From Deltaproteobacteria bacterium (GTDB lineage: Bacteria; Desulfobacterota; Binatia; DP-6), in the NCBI GenBank assembly GCA_005888095.1, contig VBKF01000092.1:613-64612 (forward strand): DNA of 64,000 nucleotides, given 5' to 3'. The notes beneath the pieces were generated by a model that was given only the letters and a program-made list of their open reading frames with translations, was not told the origin of the DNA and did no database searches. The position numbers were made by a program, and so were the translations under genes. The stretch's first letter is position 1; the number at the start of each line of letters is the position of its first letter. This document shows positions 26,541 to 34,837 of this stretch, one piece after another.

Positions 26541-27899
26541 GTGCACGGCGACATCGTCCCAGCCGAGGTGCTCGTGCCGCCCGAGACTCACGGGCGCGGC
26601 TTCCGCCACGACGACGCCGCGCTCGTGATCGACGGCTACCTCCGCCGCCTTACCGCCCAGGACGCACACTGCCGAGCCGTGCTCGGCCGCCTGGCGCGCG
26701 CCTTCCTTCGACGCCGTGGCCAGCACGTTCTCGGCTTCGCGAGGCTCGGGGATTACGCCCGGGAGAGACTCGGGCGGTCAGCGCGTGAGCTACAGAGTCT
26801 CGCCGCGGTCACCGAGCGCCTGGAGGCACTGTCCGCGATTCGCGACGCCTTCGAGGGTGGAGAGATTTCATGGACGCAGGTCCGGCTGTTGGTCGCGGTG
26901 GCCACCCCGGAGACGGAGCGCGCGTGGCTGGAGCTCGCGCGCGGGCGGACGGTCCGCGCCCTGGCCGCGGTGATCCGGGCGGCGGGGCGGAGCGATGCCC
27001 ACGAAGATGAGGAGGATGGTGACGCCGAGCCGCGGGTCCGCTTCCGCCTCCGCTGTCCGCGCCGGGTTGCGCGGCTGTGGCAGGAGACGGTCGAGCTTGC
27101 CCGCCGGATGGCAGGTGCCGAGCTGACGCAGGGCCAGGCGGCGGAGGCGATCGCCGCCGAGGGCCTGTCGGCGCAGCCGCCGAGCGCGGAGACCTGGCCG
27201 GAGCCGCCCCCGCGTCCGGACGCTCCCCCGGGTCCGGAAGAGACCGTAGCTTCGTTCGCCCCGGACCTCGACTGGGACGCCGTCCGGGAGGCCATCCCTG
27301 CGGAGGTGGAGTCGCTGGCGATCGGCTGCGAAGGCCTCGATCCCTTCGCGCTCGACGCCCGCATGCGAGCCGTCGTGCACGCGCGGCAACGCATCGACTG
27401 GCAGACGGGCCGGCTGCTCCGCGTCTTCCTCGACCGCCGGCTCTACCGGCTGATGGGATTCTCGTCCGCCGGCCGTTACTTGGCCGAGCGCCTCGGCAGC
27501 TCGACGCGGAAGGCGCGGGCGCTTGTCGCCCTCGAGCGGAAGTCCTGGCAGGCACCGGCGTTCGGCGAGGCTTACCGCGCCGGAGATCTCTCCTGGGTGC
27601 GCGCGCTCACCGTGTCACCCATCGTCACCGAAGACACTGCCGCCGCCTGGGTGAGCCGGGCGCAGGAGGTGACGGTCCGCCGCCTCAGTGACGAGGTCGA
27701 GTGGGCGCTCTGCGGCCGTGACGGCCTGGCACCGGTTGCGCCCCCACCAGTCGGGGCGACGCTCGACCAGTGGCAAACGTGTGCGCGCCCCGACTGGGAG
27801 CTGACCGACTCAGAGATCACCTTCACAGCGCCCGCCTCGGTCGTGACGCTCTTCCGGACGGCGATCCTCGCTTTCACGGACCGAACGGAGTGGTACTGA
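26541..27899 (+). CDS. DUF222-type HNH endonuclease family protein, 5' part before an in-frame TGA
   Basis: This 452-residue segment matches the long helical N-terminal region of bacterial HNH-signature (DUF222-type) proteins. There are two related blocks, GFARLGDYARERLGRSARELQ and GFSSAGRYLAERLGSSTRKAR, each followed by an ISWTQVRLL or LSWVRALTV element. The frame ends in TGA at 27897-27899, but the same frame continues at once with the HNH nuclease domain, so the full gene ends at 28244. GTG 26541 is preferred as start because of the promoter. Such genes are commonly multicopy and of uncertain function. As it stands, the product lacks its nuclease domain. Confidence 0.7.
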   Translation: MHGDIVPAEVLVPPETHGRGFRHDDAALVIDGYLRRLTAQDAHCRAVLGRLARAFLRRRGQHVLGFARLGDYARERLGRSARELQSLAAVTERLEALSAIRDAFEGGEISWTQVRLLVAVATPETERAWLELARGRTVRALAAVIRAAGRSDAHEDEEDGDAEPRVRFRLRCPRRVARLWQETVELARRMAGAELTQGQAAEAIAAEGLSAQPPSAETWPEPPPRPDAPPGPEETVASFAPDLDWDAVREAIPAEVESLAIGCEGLDPFALDARMRAVVHARQRIDWQTGRLLRVFLDRRLYRLMGFSSAGRYLAERLGSSTRKARALVALERKSWQAPAFGEAYRAGDLSWVRALTVSPIVTEDTAAAWVSRAQEVTVRRLSDEVEWALCGRDGLAPVAPPPVGATLDQWQTCARPDWELTDSEITFTAPASVVTLFRTAILAFTDRTEWY

Positions 27900-27917
27900 A
27901 CTGGGTTCGAGCGCCTC

Positions 27918-28244
27918 TTGCGCCATGTCCGGGCCGAGTGGACGGCACAGCCCCGCCATCGCGACCCCGTCTTCGAACGCGACGGGTGGCGGTGTGCAGT
28001 CCCCGCGTGCAGCAGCCGGCGGAACCTGCACGACCATCACATCCTCTTCCGCTCCCGCGGCGGTGACAACACGCGGAACAACCGCGTCACGATCTGCGCC
28101 GGCCACCACCTGCACGGCATTCATACGGGTCACGTCCGCGCGTGGGGCACGGCGCCCGACGGGATCACCTGGGAGCTCGGGGTGCGCGCTGGACGCGAGC
28201 CGCTGCTTCGCTTGGCGGGCGACCGATACGTGGGTACCGGCTGA
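27918..28244 (+). CDS. HNH endonuclease domain, 3' part cut off by in-frame TGA
   Basis: The frame downstream of the TGA reads TGFERLLRHVRAEW and then a complete HNH domain. It shows FERDGWRCAVPACSSRRNL, the metal-binding HDHH, GGDNTRNNRVTICAGHHLHG and a C-terminal YVGTG. The Cys pairs and the His/Asn/His residues that bind the catalytic metal all look intact. The only possible start is a TTG at 27918 with no clear Shine-Dalgarno, so it is probably not translated alone. A single change, TGG to TGA after EWY, would explain the split. Homologs would show Trp or another residue there. Confidence 0.65.
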   Translation: MRHVRAEWTAQPRHRDPVFERDGWRCAVPACSSRRNLHDHHILFRSRGGDNTRNNRVTICAGHHLHGIHTGHVRAWGTAPDGITWELGVRAGREPLLRLAGDRYVGTG

Positions 28245-28254
28245 TGCCCGCCTT

Positions 28255-28605
28255 CTATCGGCCCTCGCCCACCCGCTGGAGGCAGAGCATCGCGGCCTCG
28301 GCGCCGCGCGCCAGCCGGTCGGCGTCGAAGCGCGACACGCCCCCCCGCGCCTCGAGGACGCGGGCCCGGTCGCGGAACTCGCCCAGCTTCGTGACGCGCT
28401 CCGACATCCGCGCTCCGGGGGCCGCGGCGTCGGCGAGCGTTCGCAGCAGCACCGATTGGTCGCGGCCGCCGAGTCCGCGCCCGGCAACGTGGGCCTCGAA
28501 CTGCGCCACGACGCGCTCGCAGTCGGGCACGCTGGTGGCGCCGGCGGGGGCGCCCACGAGAAGGCACCCGGCGATCAGCATGCGGCGGGCGGTCACGGCC
28601 GCCAT
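28255..28605 (-). CDS. small exported protein of unknown function
   Basis: The 116-residue product has a basic N-terminus and hydrophobic signal peptide (RRMLIAGCLLVGAPAGATS), then a helical mature part with two cysteines (PDCERVV and AMLCLQ) that could form one disulfide. No family is recognised. The start at 28605 fits the signal peptide; codons further upstream add low-complexity basic sequence. It is convergent with the HNH gene (10-base gap) and lies downstream of a CoA-transferase on the same strand. Confidence 0.6.
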   Translation of the reverse strand: MAAVTARRMLIAGCLLVGAPAGATSVPDCERVVAQFEAHVAGRGLGGRDQSVLLRTLADAAAPGARMSERVTKLGEFRDRARVLEARGGVSRFDADRLARGAEAAMLCLQRVGEGR

Positions 28606-28642
28606 TCTGCGCCCGCCGTGGCACCCGAGGCAATTGCCGTTT

Positions 28643-29929
28643 TCACCTATTCCGCAGCCCCTCGCGGAAGTCCGGATGCGCGACCTCGACGAGAGCCCGA
28701 GCCCGGTCGACGTCCCCCAGCGCCGACAGGTCGACCGCGCCGTGCTCCGTGACAACCCACTGGACGTGGTGGCGCGGCGTCGTCACGAGCGTGCCCGCCG
28801 GCAGGGCCGGGACGATGGTCGAGATGCGCTCGCCCCGGACCGTCGCCGTCGACTTGAGGCACACGATGGTCCTGCCGCCCGGCGCCTCGCCGGCGCCCAT
28901 GACGAACGCCTCGTGTCCCCCCACGCCGGAGTACTGCCGGCCCCCGACGTGATCCGCGGCCACCTGTCCGGAGAGGTCGATCGCGAGCGCCCCGTTGACG
29001 CTGACGAACCGCCGGAGCTTCCGCATGAGCGCGGGGTCGTTCACCGCCCCGACCGGCAGCATGCGCACGACGGGGTTCTCGTGGAGCCACGCGTAGAGCG
29101 CCTGGCTGCCGAGGGCGAAGGTGCCGACCGAGACGCCGTCGTAGAGGCCCTTCTGGTTCGTCACCTTGCCGGCCGCGTGCAGGTGCATCACGCCGTCGGA
29201 GATCATCTCGGTATGGATGCCGAGGTCGCCGCGCGGGCCGGTGGCGAGCAGGCGCGCCACCTCGTCGGGGATGGCACCGATGCCGAACTGGAGCGTCGAG
29301 CCATCGTCGACCAGCGCGGCGACGTGGCGGGCGATCGCCAGATCCTCCGGCGACGGCTGCTCCGCGGGCAGCGCGACGAGCTCCTCGGCGTGCTCCACCC
29401 ACCCGTCGACCTCCGAGAGGTGCACGCGGTTGCGCCCGAACTCGGGCAGGCCGTCGACGCGCGGCATGCGCGCATTCACCTCGGCCAGCGCCAGGCGCTC
29501 CGGGTCGCGGGCCGCCTCGAGGAACGGCCGGTACGACGCGGCCGCCGAGAGTCCGAAGCTCAGCCAGCCGTCGCGGTCGGGCGGCGAGGTGACGGCCAGC
29601 ACGACGCGCGGCTTCGCGCGCAGCCCGAGCCGCTCGAGCCCGTGGAAGTCCAGCGGCAGGTACTGCACGCGCGCCCCGCCTTGTCGCGCCGCGCGCTCGA
29701 CCGGCCCGAAGAACCCGCTCACGAGCCGAACGGCCGGGTTCCCGAGAAAGGCATACGGCCGGACGAGAAGCCCGCTGACGATCGTCAGGTCCTCGAGGTC
29801 CGGCCTGGCGCCGATCGCCTCCAGGAGCCCGACGGGCTGTCCGTCGGCGAACCCGCACGCCAGGGTGTCGTGAGGACGGACGAGCGCGGCCGCCTCGGCG
29901 AGCTCGAGACGGCGCCCCTTGCCGGTCAC
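28643..29929 (-). CDS. acetyl-CoA hydrolase / 4-hydroxybutyrate-type CoA-transferase
   Basis: The 428-residue enzyme belongs to the acetyl-CoA hydrolase/transferase family (Cat1, AbfT-like). Both halves are present. Landmarks are QFGIGAIPDEVARLL, the DLGIHTEMISDG segment that carries the family's catalytic Glu, and the C-terminal GVGGHEAFVMGA glycine loop with HVQWVVTEHGAVDL. It would move CoA between short-chain acids such as acetate, propionate or hydroxybutyrate. The start is GTG with GGAAAAG upstream. A second family member (32673-33998) lies 2.7 kb away, and a phasin-like gene lies between, so a polyhydroxyalkanoate or short-acyl-CoA role is plausible. Confidence 0.88.
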   Translation of the reverse strand: MTGKGRRLELAEAAALVRPHDTLACGFADGQPVGLLEAIGARPDLEDLTIVSGLLVRPYAFLGNPAVRLVSGFFGPVERAARQGGARVQYLPLDFHGLERLGLRAKPRVVLAVTSPPDRDGWLSFGLSAAASYRPFLEAARDPERLALAEVNARMPRVDGLPEFGRNRVHLSEVDGWVEHAEELVALPAEQPSPEDLAIARHVAALVDDGSTLQFGIGAIPDEVARLLATGPRGDLGIHTEMISDGVMHLHAAGKVTNQKGLYDGVSVGTFALGSQALYAWLHENPVVRMLPVGAVNDPALMRKLRRFVSVNGALAIDLSGQVAADHVGGRQYSGVGGHEAFVMGAGEAPGGRTIVCLKSTATVRGERISTIVPALPAGTLVTTPRHHVQWVVTEHGAVDLSALGDVDRARALVEVAHPDFREGLRNR

Positions 29930-29950
29930 TCGCTTTTCCGCGAGAGCGGC

Positions 29951-30376
29951 TCAGGACGCGGCCGCGCCCGGCGGCGACTTCCCCCCGGACTGGCCACCCG
30001 TGAGCTTCGCCTCGAGCTCGGCGAGCCGCGCCTCGAGCCGGCGCTCCAGGCCTTCCACGTCGGAGCGCGTGGCGACGCTCAGGCGGTCGACCGCCCGGGC
30101 GGCGCGTCGCTCCACCTCGGCCAGGACCCGCTCGGCGCGCGCCTCGAAGTCCTGCCGGGTGCGCCGGATGCGCCGTTCGACGTCGGCCCGCAGACGCTGC
30201 GCGCGCTTCATGAACAGGACGAGCGCTCGCTGCTGGCGGCTCGCGAGGACCTTGCCGGCATCCTTGCGCACGCGGGCGAGCAACCTCGTCCCGTCCTTCT
30301 CCAGCCGCGCGAGCACCTGTCGCAGAGGCCGGAGCGGTCCCGGTGGCGCTGTCCGTCGGGTGCGACGTGCCGCCAT
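29951..30376 (-). CDS. phasin-like coiled-coil protein
   Basis: The 141-residue protein is highly charged and helical with long heptad patterns (ADVERRIRRTRQDFEARAER, VEGLERRLEARLAELEAKL), a basic N-terminus and a flexible Gly/Ser/Pro tail. This resembles PhaF/PhaI-type polyhydroxyalkanoate granule-associated proteins, although no unique motif proves it; a nucleoid-associated or generic coiled-coil protein is possible. It has a strong Shine-Dalgarno (GAGGAGG) and lies 21 bases upstream of the CoA-transferase on the same strand, which supports an operon for acyl-CoA or PHA metabolism. Confidence 0.6.
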   Translation of the reverse strand: MAARRTRRTAPPGPLRPLRQVLARLEKDGTRLLARVRKDAGKVLASRQQRALVLFMKRAQRLRADVERRIRRTRQDFEARAERVLAEVERRAARAVDRLSVATRSDVEGLERRLEARLAELEAKLTGGQSGGKSPPGAAAS

Positions 30377-30442
30377 GCGATGCCCTCCTCGTGGGTCTAT
30401 AGCGCGTCGGGGGCGCGCGTGCCCAGGCCCTCTCGGCGCGGC

Positions 30443-30763
30443 CTACCTGTTGCCCGAGAGGACGTCGTTCGCCCAGCTGAGGGCCGCCATCATCGACGGG
30501 AAGCCGACCGTCGTGAGCCCCAGGCGGATCGCGTGGCGGATCTCGTCCGCCGTCGCCCCGGCCTCGCGCGCCCGGCGGACGTGGGAATGCACCGCCCCTT
30601 CGAGGCCGGCACCGAGCGCGATGCCGAGCTTCACCAGCTCCGCCTGCTTGCGGTCGAGCGGTCCCTCGGTGAGGCATGCGTCGCCCAGCTGCTCGTAGGC
30701 CTGGATGATGCGGGGATGCTCGGCTGCGAACGTCCGGTAGGCCGACGGAAGCTTCTTCTCCAT
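30443..30763 (-). CDS. carboxymuconolactone decarboxylase (CMD/AhpD) fold protein
   Basis: The 106-residue protein has the all-helical CMD fold: KQAELVKLGIALGAGLEGAV, HSHVRRAREAGATADEIRHA and a C-terminal FPSMMAALSWANDVL. The AhpD redox motif CxxCxxxH is absent. The positions usually filled by Cys read LEGAVHSH, keeping only the His, so it is probably not a peroxidase and may be a decarboxylase-like or structural member. GGAGG lies 7 bases before the ATG. It is divergent from the haem-binding protein gene. Confidence 0.8.
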   Translation of the reverse strand: MEKKLPSAYRTFAAEHPRIIQAYEQLGDACLTEGPLDRKQAELVKLGIALGAGLEGAVHSHVRRAREAGATADEIRHAIRLGLTTVGFPSMMAALSWANDVLSGNR

Positions 30764-30823
30764 GTCGAGTCCTCCCTCTCGGGGCACGTTTACAATGCCG
30801 ACCACTGATGCAAAAGGCGGACG

Positions 30824-31267
30824 ATGGCTCGCCGGCTGCGCATCGCCGTCGGGGCGCTCGCGGGCGCCCTGCTCGCGGTGCAGGCGTTCCGCATCGACCG
30901 CACGAACCCGCCCGTCGAGCAGGACGTGGCGGCGCCCGCGGGCGTCGAGGCGCTCCTGCGGCGTGCCTGCTACAACTGCCATTCGCACGAGACCGTGTGG
31001 CCCTGGTACAGCCACGTGGCACCCGTCTCGTGGCTGCTCGCCCACGACGTCTCGGAGGGGCGCCGCGAGCTCAACTTCTCCACCTGGGCGGCGTACCCGG
31101 GCGCAAAGAAGGTCCGGAAGCTCAGGAAGTCCGCCGACGAGGTGGCCAAGCGAAAGATGCCGCCCTGGTACTACGCGCTCGTCCATCCCGAGGCACGGCT
31201 CGCCGACGGCGAGCGCGAGATGCTGCGCGCCTGGACGGCCGAGGAGATCGCCAGGCTCGCACCCTGA
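30824..31267 (+). CDS. haem-binding domain protein (single haem c)
   Basis: The 147-residue protein begins with a signal-anchor (RIAVGALAGALLAVQAFRI) and has one haem c motif, RRACYNCHSHETVWPWYS. Conserved aromatic segments PVSWLLAHDVSEGRRELNFS and KRKMPPWYYALVHPEARL follow. This matches the short haem-binding domain family found alone or attached to cytochrome peroxidases. It is probably a periplasmic membrane-tethered monohaem protein. No redox partner is encoded next to it; the multihaem cluster lies about 11 kb upstream. Confidence 0.85.
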   Translation: MARRLRIAVGALAGALLAVQAFRIDRTNPPVEQDVAAPAGVEALLRRACYNCHSHETVWPWYSHVAPVSWLLAHDVSEGRRELNFSTWAAYPGAKKVRKLRKSADEVAKRKMPPWYYALVHPEARLADGEREMLRAWTAEEIARLAP

Positions 31268-31277
31268 CTCACGTAGC

Positions 31278-32183
31278 TCATGCCGCCGCCGCACCCATGA
31301 GCGCCGAACGCGCGATGTCCTCGTACCGGACCTTGCCCGCGTCGAAGCCCTTGAGATTCTCGGCGAGCTTCCCGAACGTGACCTCGAAGGACGGCAGGGT
31401 CTTGCGGGCGCGCGCCAGCGGCGTCGTGCGGGCCAGGACGAAGTTCTTCACGTAAGGGTGCTTGATGCCCCGGCGCTTGAGCTTGGCGACGACGTCGGAC
31501 AGCACCTCATCGACCTCGCGGACCATGCCGGCACGCTCCTGGCGCTCCTCGAACGCTTTCGGGAGCGTGCCCTTGATGAAGTGGTCGACCCGCCGCAGGA
31601 TCGGCGCGAACGCGCCGCCGGCGAAGCGCGCGTTCGTCTCGTAGAGGAGCCCGAGCGTGATGAACGGCGGCGACTCGAACTGGAAGGCGTAGTCCTCCTC
31701 GGACGCCTTCGGCTGTTCCCGAAGGAGGCCGCGGTACATCCGGATCACCTCGAGCGACTTCTCCTTCAGGTTGTGGGTCTTCTCGGTGTTGAGCGCCAGG
31801 ATCTGGAACGCGACGTCACGCTCCGGGACGAGGATGGCCGGGACGTAGCTCGCCTTGAGCTTGCCGAGAACCGCGCGCCGGTGGTTGCCGTTCGGCGTCC
31901 AGTAGAGCCCGGGCGACGGGGACATCGCGACGATTGGGTCGACGAAGCGGCCGGTCTTCTTGACCGCCTCGGCGAGACGCTTGACGTGAGCCGGCGAGAG
32001 ATCGCGCTGGTACGGCGTCGCGTCCACCTTGTCCAGCGGGAGCAGGCAGAAGAGCTGCCAGCGCTCGCCCACCGGATCCTGGTAGATCGCGAGAACCTGG
32101 CCGCCGTCGCGCTGCACCTGCTCGGCGAGGGCGGTCGCCTGCTTCGATGGCTCCTCGTGTGGATACACGACCCACGTCCCCAT
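31278..32183 (-). CDS. ParB N-terminal-like nuclease fold protein
   Basis: The 301-residue protein contains a ParB/sulfiredoxin-type domain (about residues 48-120): VDATPYQRDLSPAHVKRLAE followed by FVDPIVAMS and the phosphate-binding GNHRRAVLGKL, the equivalent of the GxxR box. The remaining two thirds are helical and lack the HTH needed for parS binding, so it is not the chromosome-partition ParB. Stand-alone ParB-fold proteins can bind nucleotide or have nuclease activity; the role here is unknown. It is convergent with the haem-binding protein gene (10-base gap). Confidence 0.78.
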   Translation of the reverse strand: MGTWVVYPHEEPSKQATALAEQVQRDGGQVLAIYQDPVGERWQLFCLLPLDKVDATPYQRDLSPAHVKRLAEAVKKTGRFVDPIVAMSPSPGLYWTPNGNHRRAVLGKLKASYVPAILVPERDVAFQILALNTEKTHNLKEKSLEVIRMYRGLLREQPKASEEDYAFQFESPPFITLGLLYETNARFAGGAFAPILRRVDHFIKGTLPKAFEERQERAGMVREVDEVLSDVVAKLKRRGIKHPYVKNFVLARTTPLARARKTLPSFEVTFGKLAENLKGFDAGKVRYEDIARSALMGAAAA

Positions 32184-32301
32184 GTGCCGGTCCTAACCTA
32201 GCACTGACCTGCTTGCGGGGGCACCGAGCCGTAGGCGCTATTCCGAAGCCAGGCAGGATTCCCGATTGCCGCCGCGCCCGAGTGAGGGCAATAAAGGATC
32301 G

Positions 32302-32661
32302 ATGGGTCTTACCAGCCTCCTGGTCCGCCTGAGCAATCCCCGCGACCAGCGGCGCGCGGTCGAGAAAGACCTGCTCGTCGACTCAGGAGCCATCTATGCC
32401 GTCGTCCCTGCCCCGGTGCTGCGGCGGATCGGCGTGCGACCGAGCGGCAAGGAGACGTTCACGCTCGCCGACGGCACGCACCTCACGCGCCGGGTCGGGA
32501 CCGCCTTCTTCGAGATCGACGGCCGCCAGGGCGCATCGAAGGTCATCTTCGGACGTCCGGGGGACGCCGCTCTCATCGGCGCCGTCACGCTGGAAGAGCT
32601 GGGCCTGATGCTCGATCCGCTCAAGCGCGAGCTTCGACCCATGCGGCTGCTGCTCGCCTGA
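32302..32661 (+). CDS. retropepsin-like aspartic protease family protein
   Basis: The 119-residue protein has the clan AA signature KDLLVDSGAIYAVVP, with the catalytic DSG triplet, followed by LRRIGV and ADGTHLTRRVGTAFFEI. Near the C-terminus are the hydrophobic-hydrophobic-Gly element ALIGAVTLEELGL and a tail ending LRPMRLLLA. Such small proteins dimerise to form an active site in retropepsins. The bacterial substrates are unknown. ATG 32302 has AAAGGA 4 bases upstream and is preferred to an earlier start that adds a disordered leader. It is convergent with the second CoA-transferase gene. Confidence 0.82.
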   Translation: MGLTSLLVRLSNPRDQRRAVEKDLLVDSGAIYAVVPAPVLRRIGVRPSGKETFTLADGTHLTRRVGTAFFEIDGRQGASKVIFGRPGDAALIGAVTLEELGLMLDPLKRELRPMRLLLA

Positions 32662-32672
32662 GAAACCGTCCC

Positions 32673-33998
32673 TCACGGCCAGAAGAGCCGGTGCGCCTCG
32701 CGACGCAGCGCCTCGCGGAAGCGCGGGTGTGCCAGGTCGATCAGGGCGAGCGCCCGCTGTCGCTGCGTGCGGCCCTGCAGGTTCGCGACCCCGTACTCGG
32801 TCACCACGAAATCGACGAACGTGCGCGGCACCGTGACCACCGTGCCGAGCGCGAGCTGCGCGACGATGCGCGAGACCGTCCCCGCCCGAGCCGTCGAGGG
32901 AAGCACGTGGATCGCCCGTCCGCCGCGGGCGAAGAGCGCGCCCATCGTCCAGACGAGCTGGCCGCCCGGCCCGGTGTACATGGTCGCGCCGATCGACTCG
33001 GAGGCGACCTGTCCCGTGAGATCGATCGCCACCGCCTGGTTGATCGCCACGAGGTTGGCGATGCCGGCGATGCGCGTGAGGTCGTTCACCCACTCGATGT
33101 CGAAGAGCGCCACACGGGGATTCTCGTGGCAGAAGGCCATGTCCGCACCGGGCACGACGAAGGACCCCGTCGCGACCCCCGGGTGGTAGGTCTTGTAGCG
33201 TCCCGTCGCCGCGCGGCACTTGACCAGCTCGATCACCGACGGGACGAGGATCTCGGAGTCGACGCCGAGGTCGAGCTTGTGGGCGAGGTAGCTTCCCATC
33301 AGCGCCGACAGCGTGCCCGTGCCGATCTGGATCGTGTCGCGATCGTTGACCAGCGAGGCGACCGCGGCGCCCACGGCGTCGGTGACCTCGCGGCGCTCCG
33401 GCCCCGGCTCCGGGTAGGCCGCCGGAAGGTTGAGCGGCTCCTCGCGCGACTCGACCACCAGGTCGAAGTCGGCGAGCGGCACGCTGGCGTCGCCGCGCGC
33501 CCGGAAGACGCCGTGTCCCACCTCGGCGATGCTGAGCTTCGCCGCGGCGAGGAGCGCCTTCGCGTGCCAGGGGCCGTAGCCGAAGCCCACCCCGCCCTCC
33601 GCGTCCGGCTGCGAGACCTCCGCCATGAAGACGTCCGCCGCCCAGCCGCCGTGCCGTCCCGCTGCCTCGGCACGCGACCCGATCGCGTAGTCCGTGACGG
33701 CGAAGTCGCCGCGGCGCGCGTCGAGACAGGGCCGCACGAGCGGCGTGATGTAGTCGGTCACGTACGCGATGTGCTCGTCCCAGCCCGGCGTGTCGGTCGC
33801 CCAGGCGAGCGGGTACGCGGTGGCGCCCTGCAGCACACGCACGTCCCGGAGCTCGTCGCGTCGCCCGGCGAGCGCGGCCGCCAGTGTGCGGGGGACGCGG
33901 CCGAGCGGGAAGCGAACCAGGTCGCCCGAGCGCACGCGGGCAACCGCTTCCTCGGCACCCACCAGCTTGCCGGCGAGCGCGGCGCGCCAGTCGTCCAT
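32673..33998 (-). CDS. acetyl-CoA hydrolase/CoA-transferase family protein (second copy)
   Basis: The 441-residue enzyme is a paralog of the protein at 28643. It has an N-terminal domain (GDLVRFPLGRVPRTLAAALA), the central IQIGTGTLSALMGSYLAHKL and LGVDSEILVPSVIELV segments, where the catalytic Glu of the HTE region is expected, and a C-terminal MYTGPGGQLVWTMGAL with FVVTEYGVANLQG. The two are clearly distant, so this is not a recent duplication. It probably transfers or hydrolyses CoA of a short acyl group. It starts 2 bases after the alpha/beta hydrolase stop, so the two are cotranscribed and may act in one degradation step. Confidence 0.88.
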   Translation of the reverse strand: MDDWRAALAGKLVGAEEAVARVRSGDLVRFPLGRVPRTLAAALAGRRDELRDVRVLQGATAYPLAWATDTPGWDEHIAYVTDYITPLVRPCLDARRGDFAVTDYAIGSRAEAAGRHGGWAADVFMAEVSQPDAEGGVGFGYGPWHAKALLAAAKLSIAEVGHGVFRARGDASVPLADFDLVVESREEPLNLPAAYPEPGPERREVTDAVGAAVASLVNDRDTIQIGTGTLSALMGSYLAHKLDLGVDSEILVPSVIELVKCRAATGRYKTYHPGVATGSFVVPGADMAFCHENPRVALFDIEWVNDLTRIAGIANLVAINQAVAIDLTGQVASESIGATMYTGPGGQLVWTMGALFARGGRAIHVLPSTARAGTVSRIVAQLALGTVVTVPRTFVDFVVTEYGVANLQGRTQRQRALALIDLAHPRFREALRREAHRLFWP

Positions 33999-34000
33999 GA

Positions 34001-34768
34001 TCAGGCGAGGCGCGACCGGCGGAACCGGTCCACCATGTCGAGCAGCAGATCCGCCGCCTCGACGTGCAGCCAGTGGCCGCGCCCGGGGATCACCTCGAGC
34101 TCCGCACCCGGGATGTGGCGCTGGATGATCACCGATGCCCCGACACCCATCGGGTCGCTCTCCCCTACCACGACGAGCACCGGACAGCCGATGGCCGGGA
34201 GTCTGGGAGTCAGGGGATCGTGCGTCAGGCTCTTCAGACACCGCGTGACGTGCGCGATGCCCTGGGGGTCGCCCTCGACCCGCCGGTCCGCGCCGGCGCC
34301 GTAGATGGCGCGCGCGAGGCCCGCGAGCCCGTCGATCTCCGCCGCGCACGCGATCCGCTCGTACCAGGCAGCGACCCGCGGGCTCGCCTCGCTCGCCGTC
34401 CCGAGCAGCACGAGTCCCGCCACGCGTTCGGGGCAGGCCAGCGCCGTCGTCAGCGCCACGACGCCGCCCATCGAATGTCCGACCAGCACCGCGCGGTCGA
34501 TGGCGAGACGGTCGAGCAGCGCGCGGATGTCGGTGGCGAGATCTTCCCGGCGATACGGTCCCGGGGGGGCGTCCGATCCGCCGTGCGCGCGCTGATCGAC
34601 GAGCACCACCTGGCCCCGCGCGGCGAGCGCGGGCGCCAGCCGGCTCCAGACGGACAGCGTGTCCGCGAGCCCGTGCAGGCAGACGAAGTACGGCGGCCCG
34701 GCGCCCCGCGTCTCGATGCGGAGCGCGTGGCCGCCGACGTCGACGTGCCGGGTGGCCGAGCTCACCAT
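34001..34768 (-). CDS. alpha/beta hydrolase
   Basis: The protein is about 255 residues with the alpha/beta hydrolase fold. The oxyanion His-Gly is in FVCLHGLADT, the nucleophile elbow is GHSMGG, the acid is probably the Asp of VVGESDPMGV, and the catalytic His is in GRGHWLHVE. Substrate specificity (esterase, lactonase, C-C hydrolase or thioesterase) is not evident. The ATG at 34768 is used; a GTG two codons earlier is equally possible. It is first in an operon with the CoA-transferase, and twin GGGGAATTCCCC palindromes lie about 70-105 bases upstream. Confidence 0.85.
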   Translation of the reverse strand: MVSSATRHVDVGGHALRIETRGAGPPYFVCLHGLADTLSVWSRLAPALAARGQVVLVDQRAHGGSDAPPGPYRREDLATDIRALLDRLAIDRAVLVGHSMGGVVALTTALACPERVAGLVLLGTASEASPRVAAWYERIACAAEIDGLAGLARAIYGAGADRRVEGDPQGIAHVTRCLKSLTHDPLTPRLPAIGCPVLVVVGESDPMGVGASVIIQRHIPGAELEVIPGRGHWLHVEAADLLLDMVDRFRRSRLA

Positions 34769-34837
34769 TCTCACCGCTGTGCTTGCGGCCGGCGGTGCAA
34801 TCTACTGGTTCCTCAAAGCCTGAGGTTGTCAACTCCG

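Noticed and set aside
34752-34823. 23-codon plus-strand reading frame from a GTG, encoding a hydrophobic helix (ELTILTAVLAAGGAIYWFLK)
   Set aside because: It overlaps the start of the alpha/beta hydrolase on the opposite strand and has no Shine-Dalgarno; it may be chance, though it would be worth a glance if the hydrolase start moves downstream.
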